In this document: positions 11,800 to 21,060 of the stretch, piece by piece
Numbering within the stretch: position 1 is the stretch's first letter
How the letters are laid out: every line of letters begins with the position of its first letter
DNA from: Haplomitrium mnioides
Lineage: Eukaryota > Marchantiophyta > Haplomitriopsida > Calobryales
Reading direction: 5' to 3'
Length of the DNA stretch: 32,967 nucleotides
Assembly (NCBI GenBank): GCA_049999725.1
Contig: JBNGIS010032030.1
Span: forward strand, 1-32,967
Notes under the pieces: generated by a model
Told to the model about the DNA's origin: nothing
The model's input: only the letters and a program-made list of their open reading frames with translations
The model's database searches: none
Made by a program: the position numbers and the translations under genes

Positions 11800-11976
11800 C
11801 AGACTCTCCGAGCGGTCAATTTTGACAGAAAGAGCCTTGTCACACCAGGAATGTGGAATGGGGAACGAATTTTATTCCCGTCTTGTCTTTACATATACTC
11901 ACTTGCACTCATCATTCTACTTAACCTTCAGTGAGGACTAATTTAGGAAGGAAAGGGTAGTGTTCCAGACCAGGAC

Positions 11977-11982
11977 AATAAA
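11977..11982 (+). terminator. Putative poly(A) signal of HSP90
   Basis: AATAAA lies 178 nt after the HSP90 stop codon in sequence that changes from GC-balanced to AT-rich. It is the clearest plant-type polyadenylation hexamer downstream of the gene; position-based inference. Confidence 0.45.
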
Positions 11983-11999
11983 TGAGTATTTGCGCACAT

Positions 12000-13101
12000 C
12001 GAGATCTGACGAACGTCAGAACAAGATAAGCAGTGAATGAATGCTATTATAGTTATTTCTGCTTTGTTTCTCTCTACCTATATTCAAGTTTCTTGAGTGT
12101 CAATTTCGTTTTCTACGAGTACTGGCTTTCAACTTGGACGATGACGATGAAATGCAAGTAATTGTTATGGAGGAAAAATCTCATTATCCTGACCAACTGA
12201 AACTGGTAGTCGAGTGGGCCGCAATCATCTGCAGAGAAAGCAGCGCAAGAATATATTCCCTTGTGTAATGAAAATAGTGATGTTGCAGCAAACCACCTTC
12301 GCCACAATGGAACGTACACCGCGTTTTGAAATTTCTCTCGGAAAAATGTCCAACATGTTGAAAGTGTAATGCTAATCCTCGAACGCATGAAAGGATTGTT
12401 CCCTTTCTTAGCTCAGCGCAGTTTTGCAACAAGTACGTGGGTCTTCATGAGAGTAAGAGTGAATGAAATATCAATTCTTGGTTACATGGTAAATCAGAAA
12501 TTATGATTTGCAGAATTGGACATCAGTCTTAACAGAGTAATAAACCCCTCTACCAGATAACTGTTTAACAACAGTAACGCTAGATTTTGGTAGATTTTTA
12601 CTACATTGTATAAATACATGCTATGGTGATCAAAACTCTACGAGAATTTGTTAATAGTATTCAAGGCTGTGATGAAAGACTACAAGATTTTCTTAAAAAA
12701 CAATGAGAGTATGTTACTTTAATAATATGCAATGATTTGGTTAATTGCATCCAATCTTATAATGTAAAAAACTGTTCTACAAGATTTCTTTTAAAGGCAT
12801 GTAACAAACTCCACCATCATATATTTGTTTAACAGCACCCAAACTCAAACAAGATTTGATTTATAGTATATAACATAGTTTAGTTATGAATGTATTTTTT
12901 AAATAGTATACAATGTTATAATATTATTCCACAAGATTTTGTTACCCTTTTTGAAAGATCAAAAACTTTCAAATGAGTAACAATGACAACTCCGCATTAA
13001 TAAGCAACCAAAAGTCAAAATTGTAAATCAAAGTTAAATAATCAAAAAATTAAATGAAATTGAGAAGAAATTTGAAACAAAAAGTTGAAACAAAAAGTAA
13101 G
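12000..13101. other. Intergenic spacer, increasingly AT-rich
   Basis: I see no gene in this stretch. From 12000 to 12430 the base composition still resembles the HSP90 island and short frames occur on the minus strand, but none resembles a protein. From about 12500 the DNA is strongly AT-rich up to the LTR start at 13102. Confidence 0.45.
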
Positions 13102-13488
13102 TGTAATAAAGCATGGTGTTGTGTTATTTATAATAAAATAGAAAGTAGTGAAAAAAATAATAAAAATTTATTTCTAAAATTGAATTGAGATAAGATTATT
13201 TATCTTTGAATATATTTTTAGAATTTTTAGAGTTGAAATTAGAAGTCACTTTTAAGTCATTGAAATTAGAAGTGACTTATAAGTGAATAAATAGAGATAA
13301 CATTCTTTTTTCTTGTATAAATAGAAAGACTTCTTAACTTCACTCTTCATTATAGAGTTCTTCTCAATTCAGTATGGCTCTTTGGTTGCTTGGTTTTGAT
13401 TTGTTTATTGGCCTTGAGTTGTGTAACTCTAATTGAGTTATCTTGAAATGTTACTTATTTAGAAGTCAGTTATTGAGTTCTTTTACAT
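13102..13488 (+). repeat. 5' LTR of the deleted chromovirus
   Basis: Starts TGTAATAAAGCATGG and ends TTTTACA directly before the primer-binding site. It contains TATAAATAGAAAG near 13316. More diverged and AT-richer than its 3' partner. Confidence 0.85.
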
Positions 13489-13505
13489 TGGTGTCAGAGC
13501 CACGG
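13489..13505 (+). promoter_or_regulatory. Primer-binding site (initiator Met tRNA type)
   Basis: TGGTGTCAGAGCCACGG directly follows the LTR. It differs by one base from the canonical plant TGGTATCAGAGC site complementary to the 3' end of initiator methionine tRNA. The identical variant is found at 18340-18356, so the change belongs to the family rather than to decay of one copy. Confidence 0.85.
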
Positions 13506-13541
13506 TTCTTTTTTGGTGGAGTGAAGAATGAAAAAACGAGT

Positions 13542-14357
13542 ATGAAACAACAAATTGAACTTCATTCTTGACTTTTAGAAGTTCAAATGCAAATGGAGAA
13601 GAGGGCACACTTTCAAGAAGAAGAAAGCTATGTGCGGTTTCCCAAACCAAAAGTATATGATGAGAAGACGTTTCTTGACCCATATGAGAATTTCTTGTTC
13701 GACTGCGAACAATATTTTGAAGCTACCAACATTAGAGAGGATGGTCAAAGATTTCTATTTGCTGCAAGTCAACTGCATAGAGTGGCAAAAACTTGGTAGA
13801 GATGTCAAATTGAACAAGCTCAACGTGGATTTGTCGCTCCAATTGCTTCTCAACAAGAGTTCAAAGAAGTGGTGAATCTAAGACTTAGGGTTATGAGTGC
13901 TCTAAAGGTGGCAAGAGATCGTTTGGCATAATTGAAACAACTTGGTACGGTACGGAGCTATGTCACACAATTTTATAATATTATTATGCAAGTTCTTAAT
14001 ATGAACGACGGAGACGCTTTAGATCATTTTGTTCGAGAATTGAAGCCTCGCACTAGAATGGACATGACAATGAGAGAGCCCTCTCAACTAGAAGAAGCAA
14101 TGCGTATGGTGGAACGATGCGACTCACTACTATCGACCACCGAAGTTAGGCCACATCTACAACAAGCTTCACCAAATGTTTGTGTGCCAAAAAATGAAGT
14201 TGTATCTATGGAGATTAATACGACACAGAGAGTGGCGCTCACCAATGTAGAGCATGAGCGCCTATGCCAAAATGGAGAATGTTTTCATTGTCGACAACTT
14301 GGTTATATGATTGCAAATTGCCCACATTGCCAAGGTCGACCATGTGCTCTTGTTTAA
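13542..14357 (+). pseudogene. Chromovirus gag with zinc knuckle, broken
   Basis: Encodes the capsid/nucleocapsid polyprotein of the element. One frame runs from ATG 13542 to TAA near 14355 but is interrupted by TGA at 13569, TAG near 13797 and TAA near 13929. The capsid part is recognisable by ENFLFDCEQYFEATNI, EFKEVVNLRLRV and YVTQFYNIIMQV. Near the end is a CCHC-type knuckle, CFHCRQLGYMIANC, in which the usual His is Tyr. The copy at 18391 still has His there (CFYCRKLGHMIPNC), so this copy has lost a zinc ligand. Confidence 0.88.
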
Positions 14358-14431
14358 GTAGTAGTTGTTGAAGAAGAAAATCAGGGAAACGATCGACCTC
14401 AGTAAAGATAGTCGAACGGTTTACTTAGAGC

Positions 14432-14800
14432 TTGATTAGTTCCAATGGAATGAAAAGCTTGACAAGAATTAGATGCTATTTGTTTCATCTAGACAGTATG
14501 ATTGATGAGCATTCTTGTAGAATAGAGATAGATTGTGGAAGTTATAAGAATTTCATGTCATTATATTTTGTAGAGAAAATCAGACTAAAACTTTGCCTAT
14601 CAAGGAAAGTTTTGTGACTATGGCCAATGGCTAAAAACATAAGTTGTTCTACTCACATAAGCCATTTCTTCTAAGGATTGGTAAAGAGTACAAGGAATCT
14701 ATGGATTTTTTTATTGCACTCGTACAGTATGACATAATTTTGAGCTTTCTTTATCTTGAAGATTGATCCACTCAAGTTGATTGGACGAAACAAAAAATTA
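14432..14800 (+). pseudogene. Chromovirus aspartic protease remnant
   Basis: FHLDSMIDEHSCRIEIDCGS followed by YKNFMSLYFVEKI matches the active-site region of a retropepsin of the type that has Asp-x-Gly-Ser-Cys-x-Asn in some chromoviruses; here the Asp is followed by Cys-Gly-Ser. Further on, YDIILSFLYLED (about 14728-14763) corresponds to the conserved block that closes the protease. Frames are broken by stops and the reading passes directly into the pol deletion. Confidence 0.7.
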
Positions 14801-14889
14801 AAATTATTTTACAAGGAAAGCAAAGTCTTTTGAGGCGTCCAACATCGTTGGTGAAGCAACCTAAATCAGCTTAGTGTAATGTTTTGATG

Positions 14890-15122
14890 CAACTTGCTTC
14901 TTTGGCTATTGTTCTTGATGATCATGAAAAATTTGAAGTGGACTAAATTTTGGCGAAAAGAGTTATCAAGCAAGGGCAACATCTACAAGTTCAATAAAAG
15001 GTTTTGTGGAAAGGCTATCCACTTCATGATGCTACTTGGGAACCTTCTTCAAATCTTGAGAATACTCAAGAGGCTATTCAAATATTTGAAAGATGCGACA
15101 ATGACGAGGATGTTATCGATTA
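14890..15122 (+). pseudogene. Chromodomain end of pol, joined to protease by deletion
   Basis: LASLAIVLDDHEKFEVD, ILAKRVIK and KVLWKGYPLHDATWEPSSNL form the C-terminal chromodomain found in the other copies, with two in-frame stops. In the family this region targets integration to particular chromatin. A purine-rich tract (AGAAGACGAGGATTA) and the 3' LTR follow immediately. Confidence 0.82.
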
Positions 15123-15136
15123 GAAGACGAGGATTA

Positions 15137-15521
15137 TGTAATAGTACAAGTATAAGGTTGTGCTATTTATAAGAAAATAGAGAGAAATGAAGGAAGAGGT
15201 AGAGAGCCACTTTTAGGGTTGAGATAAGATTACTCGCCTTCGAAGTCCCTTTTAGTAGAGCGTCACTTTTAGGGATGAAATTAGAAGTAACTTGTAAGTG
15301 AAGAAAGAGGGATGACACCCTCTTCTCTTGTATAAATAGAAGAGCTTCTTAGTCCCACTCCTCATTCTGGAGTTTCTCTTAATTCAGTTTGGCTTGTTGG
15401 TTGCTTGGCTTTGGGTAGCACTATTAGCTTTGGTTTGTTTATTGGCCTTGATTTGTGTAGCTCTATTAGAGTTATCTTAAAGTGTTACTTATTTGGAAGT
15501 TGGTCCTTGAGTTCTTTTACA
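15137..15521 (+). repeat. 3' LTR of the deleted chromovirus
   Basis: 385 bp, TGTAATAGTACAAG to TTTTACA, with TATAAATAGAAG at about 15331. It is the best preserved LTR in the window and useful as a reference for the others. Confidence 0.88.
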
Positions 15522-15637
15522 CTTGGGTTCTTTGGTTGCTTGGCTTTTGCTTGCCTTATTGGTATTTGGTTGAAGAGCTCTATTAGAGTTCATTATGAGT
15601 TCTTACTCATTTGGATTTGGTTCTTGAGTTCTTTTAT
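15522..15637 (+). repeat. Truncated second LTR tail
   Basis: Repeats the downstream half of an LTR (GGGTTCTTTGGTTGCTTGGC to TTGAGTTCTTTTA) and resembles the 3990-4198 version more than the adjacent LTR. It abuts an inverted LTR at 15638, so the junction is a scar of recombination between oppositely oriented copies. Confidence 0.7.
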
Positions 15638-15936
15638 AGTGAAGTTAAGAAGCTTTTCTATTTATACAAGAGAAAAAAGTGTCATCCCCATTCCTTCACT
15701 TACAAGTTACTTCCAATTTCAACTCTAAAAGTAATAATTTACAAATCACTTCCAATTTCAACCTTAAAAGTGATCATATCTTACTTCTTTAAAAGTAACT
15801 TTGAAGGCAAATAATGCTATCTCACTTCAACCCTAAAAGTAACTTCAAAATTAAGTAACCTTAAAATGATTTCAACCTAAAAAATAACTCTCAATCACTT
15901 CATTCACTATTTTTTTTTCTTGTACCATTATATAAT
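15638..15936 (-). repeat. Inverted, 3'-truncated chromovirus LTR
   Basis: The reverse complement starts TATAATGGTACAAG at 15936 and runs leftwards through the TATAAATAGAAAAG promoter block to about 15638, where the rest of the LTR is missing. It is the downstream LTR of the minus-strand fragment at 15937-16535. Confidence 0.75.
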
Positions 15937-16535
15937 CTCGGCTTTCTTATTGATGACATCATCGTCATCGTCCCAAATTTCAAATATTTGAATAGCCTCT
16001 TGAGTATTCTCAAAGTTTGAATAAGGTTAAATAAGCAAACTATCGAGAGCAAGAGTATGTTGACCTGAATTAAGAAAGAAAAGAGAAAACCAAGTTCTTG
16101 CTTGCTGTAGGCAAACTCCATAGCCGATAAGAAACTATCCTAATCTGTGTGATGAACATTGATTGATGCACTAAGCATATCTTCTACAATGTGATTAGCG
16201 CGTTCTATTTGCCCATCTGTTTGAAGATGATAAGGAGTAGATATAGAGAGTTTGATTCCTAAATTTTTGAACAACTCTCACCAAAACTTTTGAGTGAAAC
16301 GTGGATCTCTATGAGATATTAATGCCTTGCGCATTCCTCGATGATGGAAGACAATATCAAAGTAATTTTTTTTGCTAATTAAGGAGCATCGTCATCCGTG
16401 CTAAATCAATCTGCTTGCTGAGCTTGTTCCCAAACACCATAATGGTAGTAAAGCTACGAGACGTAGTTGGAAGTGAAACAATAAGATCCAAACTTGCATG
16501 TTCCCAACGAGCAGTAGGAACTGGTAGTGGCTGAA
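15937..16535 (-). pseudogene. Minus-strand integrase fragment of a deleted chromovirus
   Basis: Reading leftwards, an integrase fragment (WEHASLDLIVSLPTTSRSFT, VFGNKLSKQIDLA) starts directly at the end of the LTR at 16536, with no primer-binding site, gag or RT between. It continues through the RANHIVEDML-like core near 16190-16230 into a relic of the chromodomain tail near 15950-16020, then the LTR at 15936. Stops and frame changes are frequent. The unit is therefore LTR, short internal remnant, LTR. Confidence 0.75.
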
Positions 16536-17007
16536 TGTAAGAAAACTCAAAGGCCAAATCCAAATGAGTAAGGATTCATAGTGAACTTTAATAGAGTTCT
16601 TCAATCAAATGCCATTAAGGCAAGCAAAGCCACAATCAGATAACTCTAATAGAGTTATGCAACTCAAAGCCCAACGTAAGACTAAAAATGAAAGCAAAAG
16701 CCAAGAAACCAAAGAACCCAAGTGATTCAAGAGAAACACTAGAATAAGAAGTGAGGCTATGAAGCCCTTTTATTTATACAAGAGAAGAAGATGTCATCCC
16801 TCTTTCTTCACTTACAAGTCACTTCCAATTTCAACCCTAAAATTGTTTACTTAGAAGTTACTTCTAATTTCAACCCTAGAAACACTAGAAATAACTTTGA
16901 TAGCAAGTAATCTTATCTCAAATGAGCCCTAAAAGGAGCCTCTACTACTTCTTTCACTCCTCTCTATTTTCTTATAAATAGCACAACATCATGCTTGTAC
17001 TATTACA
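16536..17007 (-). repeat. Inverted chromovirus LTR (472 bp)
   Basis: The reverse complement runs TGTAATAGTACAAG (17007) to TTCTTACA (16536). It contains the TATA block near 16770-16780. It is longer than the 385-408 bp of the plus-strand LTRs, probably because of internal duplication of the Leu/Ser-type repeat near its 3' end. It serves both minus-strand internal fragments as a shared LTR. Confidence 0.78.
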
Positions 17008-17930
17008 TAATCTACACCTTCCAAACGATGACGTTCTTGTCATGACTAGCAGTTTCAGTTAATCAAACAACTTCTTGAGGATTCTCAAGGTTGGAACATG
17101 GTTTCTAAGTAGCATCACAAAGCGGATATCCCTTTCACAAAACTATATATTGAACTTGAGGATGTCATCGATGCTTGAGTACTCGCTTAGCCAAAATACA
17201 GTCCACGTCATATTCTTCATGATCATCAAGAACAATAAATAGAGGAGGAATTTGAACACGATTCGAAAAAAAAGATGGATTAGAAACAAAAAGTTTAACT
17301 TTAGATACATGGAATAAAAGATGAATCTTCACATGGAGAAGAAGATCAAGTTTATACGCAATGGGAGAAAAAACTTGAAAATTTAAGAAATGACCAATCC
17401 AAGCTGGAGAAAACTTACAGACTTGAATATCTAAAGACAAAGGAAGATCATGAGTAGAAAGCATAACTTGGTTACCTAAAAAATACAAAAAATCACGACA
17501 ATGATTATCGGCATATTGTTTTTGCCAATTTTGAGCAATAAGAAGATGGTTTTTGGCACCTTGCAAAGAGGAGAAGATAAACGAGACAAAAAGGTAGAAA
17601 GATTTGGAACATTGGAAGAGGAAGAAGAAAGCAAACCATCGGGAACAAGAGGATGTTGAAAATAATTAAAAAAGAAAAGAGAAAATCCAGTATTTTTCTT
17701 GTTTGGAGTTGTTGTAAAAAAACTATCCCAATTCGTGTGATGAATATTGATAAACGCTCGAAGTATATCCTCCACAATGTGATTTGCACATTCAATTAGC
17801 GCATCTATTTGGAGATGAATAGTCGTAGAAATAGATATTTTGGTACCTAAAAATATGAACAACTCTTGCCAAAACTTCCTAGTGAATCATGGATCTCTAT
17901 CATATATCAACACTTTTGGCATTCAATGAT
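17008..17930 (-). pseudogene. Minus-strand integrase C-terminus and chromodomain relic
   Basis: Reading leftwards from 17930: the integrase core (FIFLGTKISISTT, ECANHIVEDILRAFINIHHT), the C-terminal module (FSPAWIGHFLNFQVFSPIAY, LDLLLHVKIHLLFHVSKVKL) and the start of the chromodomain (VLDDHEEYDVDCILAKRV), then a degraded chromodomain tail and the LTR at 17007. Frames change near 17790 and 17500, and several stops occur. Its right edge meets a plus-strand LTR head-to-head at about 17932. Confidence 0.8.
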
Positions 17931-17933
17931 ATC

Positions 17934-18339
17934 TATAATAGTGCAAGCATGATGTTGTGCAATTTATAAGAAAATAGAGAGGAGTGAATGAAGTGGTAGA
18001 AGGTCAATTTTAAGGTTGATTACTTTCCTTCAAAGTTACTTTTAGAGTTTTAGAAGTGAAATTAGAAGTGACCTTATAAATGATCAATTTAGGGTTGAAA
18101 TTAGAAGTGACTTGTAAGTGAAGAAAGAGGGATCACACCTTATTATTTTGTATAAATAAAAGGGTTTCATAGCCCCATTCCTTGTTATGAAGTTCCTCTT
18201 AATTTGGTTTGGCTCTTGGTTGCTTGGTTTTAGCTAGCACTCTTGGCTTTTGTTTTCTTATTGGCCTTGAGTTGTGTAACTCTATTGCTATCTTGAAGTT
18301 GTTACTTATTTGGAAGTCGGTCTTTGAGTTCTTTTACAT
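17934..18339 (+). repeat. 5' LTR of a third chromovirus copy
   Basis: 406 bp from TATAATAGTGCAAG to TTTTACA. The initial TG has decayed to TA. It contains a TATAAATAAAAG promoter block near 18152 and is followed at once by a primer-binding site. Confidence 0.82.
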
Positions 18340-18356
18340 TGGTGTCAGAGCCACGG
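18340..18356 (+). promoter_or_regulatory. Primer-binding site, second copy
   Basis: TGGTGTCAGAGCCACGG, identical to the site at 13489-13505 and directly adjoining the LTR end. Confidence 0.85.
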
Positions 18357-18390
18357 TTTTTTTGGTGGCATAAAGAATCAAGAAGCAAAG

Positions 18391-19260
18391 ATGCAAATGA
18401 TGCAACAAAAAATTGAATATCTTTCTCATTTTCTAGAAGTTCAAACGCAAATGAAGAAGATGGCTCATTTTTAAGAAGAAGAAATTAATATGCGGTTTCT
18501 CAAACCAAAAACATGTGATGGAAAGACAATTCCTAGCGCATGTGAGAATTTTTTGTTCGATTGCAAACAATATTTTGAAGCTACCAACATAAGAGACGAT
18601 GGTCGAAGAATTCTATTTGCTATAAGTCAATTGGAAGGAGAGGCAAAAATTTGTTGGAGATATTAAATTGTGCAAGCTCAACGTAGAATCGTTGCTTTAA
18701 TTGTTTCTTGGCAAGAGTTCAAAGAAGCAGTGAATCTAAGATTTAGGGTTCTGAATGCTCCAAGGGTGGCAAGAGATCGCTTGGCAGAATTGAAGCTAGG
18801 TTACTTGGTACGATAAGTAGCTATCTTACAAAATTTTAGAATATCATTATACAAATTCCTAATATGGATGAGGGAGAAGCTTTAAATTGCTTTGTTTGAA
18901 GATTAAAGCCTCGTACTAAAATGGAAGTGACAATGAGAGAGCCCTCTCAACTAGAAGAAGGAATGTGAATGGCTGAAGAACACAAATAACTACCAAAGTT
19001 AGGCCATATCCACAACAAGCTTAACCAAATGTTCGTGTGCCACCAAATGAGAATGCACCCATAAAGATTGATGCGGTGCAAAGAGTGGCACTCACTGATG
19101 TAGAGCGTGAGCGCCTATGCTAAAGTGAAGGATGTTTTTATTGTCGAAAACTTGGTCACATGATTCCAAATTGCCTACGTCGAAAAGGTTGACTACACGC
19201 TCTTGCTCAAGCAAAAAATGTGGAAGAAGAAAATAAGGGAAATGTCATACATGAGTAAAA
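18391..19260 (+). pseudogene. Chromovirus gag, third copy, heavily broken
   Basis: Aligns throughout with the gag at 13542. Recognisable blocks are ENFLFDCKQYFEATNI (about 18544-18592), EFKEAVNLRFRVLNAPRVAR and the zinc knuckle CFYCRKLGHMIPNC near 19133. Here the knuckle keeps all four ligands (Cys, Cys, His, Cys), but several stops and at least two frameshifts around 18800-19000 destroy the frame. Confidence 0.85.
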
Positions 19261-19329
19261 ACAGTAAAACGATTTAATGAGAGCTTGATTAGTTCTAATG
19301 AAATTAAAAGCTCGACAAGAATTTGAAGC

Positions 19330-19645
19330 ACCTTGTTTCATCTAGACGGTATGGTTGATGAGCATTCATGTAGAATTTTGATAGATTGTAGAAGTTTTGA
19401 AAATTTCATGTCATTACATTTTGCAAAGAAAATCAAAGCTAAAACTTTGGTTGTAAAGGGAAGTTTTGTGACTATGGCTGATGGTCAAAACATGAGGTGT
19501 TTCACTCGCACAATCCATTTCTTCTAAGGATTGGCAAAGTGTACAAGGAATCTATGAATTTTGTTATTGCACCCGTATAGTATAATATTATTTTGGGCTT
19601 GTCTTGGCTTGAAGATCAAACTTCTCAAGTTGATTGGAAAAAAAA
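19330..19645 (+). pseudogene. Chromovirus aspartic protease, third copy, truncated
   Basis: FHLDGMVDEHSCRILIDCRS at 19333 and the closing block YNIILGLSWLEDQTSQVDW at about 19582-19640 match the remnant at 14432. Recognisable similarity to the family fades soon after 19640, before any RT sequence, so this copy is 3'-truncated. No partner LTR is found on the right. Confidence 0.75.
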
Positions 19646-19649
19646 CATA

Positions 19650-20580
19650 TTCAAGCTACTTTACAACAAAACAAATTTCTTTTAGGACATCCGACACTAT
19701 TGGTGAAGAGGTCCAAATCATTTCAACATACTGCTTTGATAGAGAAAGAGTTGCATGTCTTTGTTATATGGATCAAGCTTATCATGGATTTTAATAAAGA
19801 GGGAGGGAAATTTGTACCGACCTCAAGCAGTCGCTATTTTGAACTAGAAACATGCTACTCAAAACAAGAACTTAAAAAAAAAGTAGTTTTCGACCTCTAA
19901 AAAACAAAGAAAATGAGGCTATTTTTGAAAAACAAAAACTATGTGAGATTTTGATCTTCATTTTTTGCCTTTTTAACAACCATGATCAAAAGAGAATCAA
20001 TTTTATTAAGAATATCTCGAAATCAATGAAAAGTAAAAAAATTATGCCATGTTTCACAAGAAACTTGCATTTATCATTGATGACATTTAGAAGCCAAAAA
20101 TTTAAAATATACATCAGAATAAGTTTGGTTGCACAAACTCTATACATATATAGACAATGTGCTCTTTGAAACTTGTTTTTTGGAAAAAAAAAAACATGAG
20201 GAAAATACTCAAGCGGACTAGAAGTCAAGGGAATGAGTTTGGAATCATAAGGCACAAAAACCAACAAAACAAAACATTGCATAGATTTTGGAGTTCTTAT
20301 TTCAAGTTCAAGCAAGAAGGAAGCTTTATTTTGTAGTTGAAAATCCATTAACGCAAAGGTTAAAGTGGGAATATTTTAGAAGGTTTCACCAATTAAAAGT
20401 ATTTTATAATTTAGAGAATCATATACACAAAGGAGTCATAGTTTAGAATCAAAAAAGGAAATAGCCTTAGAGATTTTTTTAAGAGTGTAAAAAAGCCATA
20501 ACTCCAAGTTTTTGACAAGTGTCCACTAAACAAAAGGTTTCAAGTTCTACATAAAAGTCTTTGAGCAAAGTAGAATCTAG
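19650..20580. other. AT-rich stretch, no assignable gene
   Basis: Possible decayed element sequence continues to about 19900. A minus-strand open frame of 120 codons (20348-19986) has no recognisable motif and a hydrophobic, AT-driven composition. I see no RNA gene. Confidence 0.4.
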
Positions 20581-21060
20581 ACTCTACGTGGTTGTCTTTG
20601 TATGTGGAAGCTTGAGGGTTGTATATCAATGCTAGTATGTGTGGAAGGCTTGGATTTCTATAAGAAAGTCTATGCTTTCATAGGAATCCAAGCTCAACAT
20701 CTGAGCAATCGACACGAAAGACTATGCGCGTATGAAAATCCAAACTCAACATCTGGAAAATTGGCAACAAAGACCATGTTAAACTTGGGTTTTGTGTTCC
20801 ATAGTAGAGTCTTTGTATGCACAAAGTTTTGACTTATGCATCAAAGTCTATGTGCACATAGAGTTCAGACTTTTACAATTGAGTATATGTGCGCTAAAGG
20901 TTCTATTTTTTGCAACAAACTCTATGCACTCTAAAGATTCTATTTTTTGATTCAAAATCTAAAAGTAAAATATGTACAAAGCTCTACATCTAAGTGAAAG
21001 CGCAATGAAAGTCTCAAGTTTTACATCAAAGTCTTTAGAAGCAAAAGATTAAGTAGTCAA
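20580..21060. repeat. Degenerate palindrome-core array A
   Basis: Short motifs such as TATGCTTTCATAGGA, ACTATGCGCGTATGA and TATGTGCACATAGA recur every few tens of bases with AAAGTCT or CTCAACATCTG-type spacers. The cores are self-complementary or nearly so. More degenerate than the arrays further right. Confidence 0.55.

Larger units (their letters stand above)
13102..15521 (+). mobile_element. Internally deleted chromovirus with both LTRs
   Basis: A 2.4-kb element bounded by LTRs of 387 and 385 bp, containing a primer-binding site, decayed gag and protease, then a direct jump into the chromodomain end of pol. RT, RNase H and most of integrase are deleted. It could only have moved using proteins from an intact relative. 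The 5-bp flanks (GTAAG on the left, CTTGG on the right) do not match, so recombination or later rearrangement has altered at least one edge; a further partial LTR follows directly at 15522. Confidence 0.88.

Noticed and set aside
13097-15526. Target-site duplication around the deleted chromovirus
   Set aside because: The five bases before 13102 (GTAAG) and after 15521 (CTTGG) do not match, so no duplication can be claimed.
19986-20348. 120-codon minus-strand open frame
   Set aside because: It is hydrophobic and AT-driven, resembles no protein and has no gene-like context.
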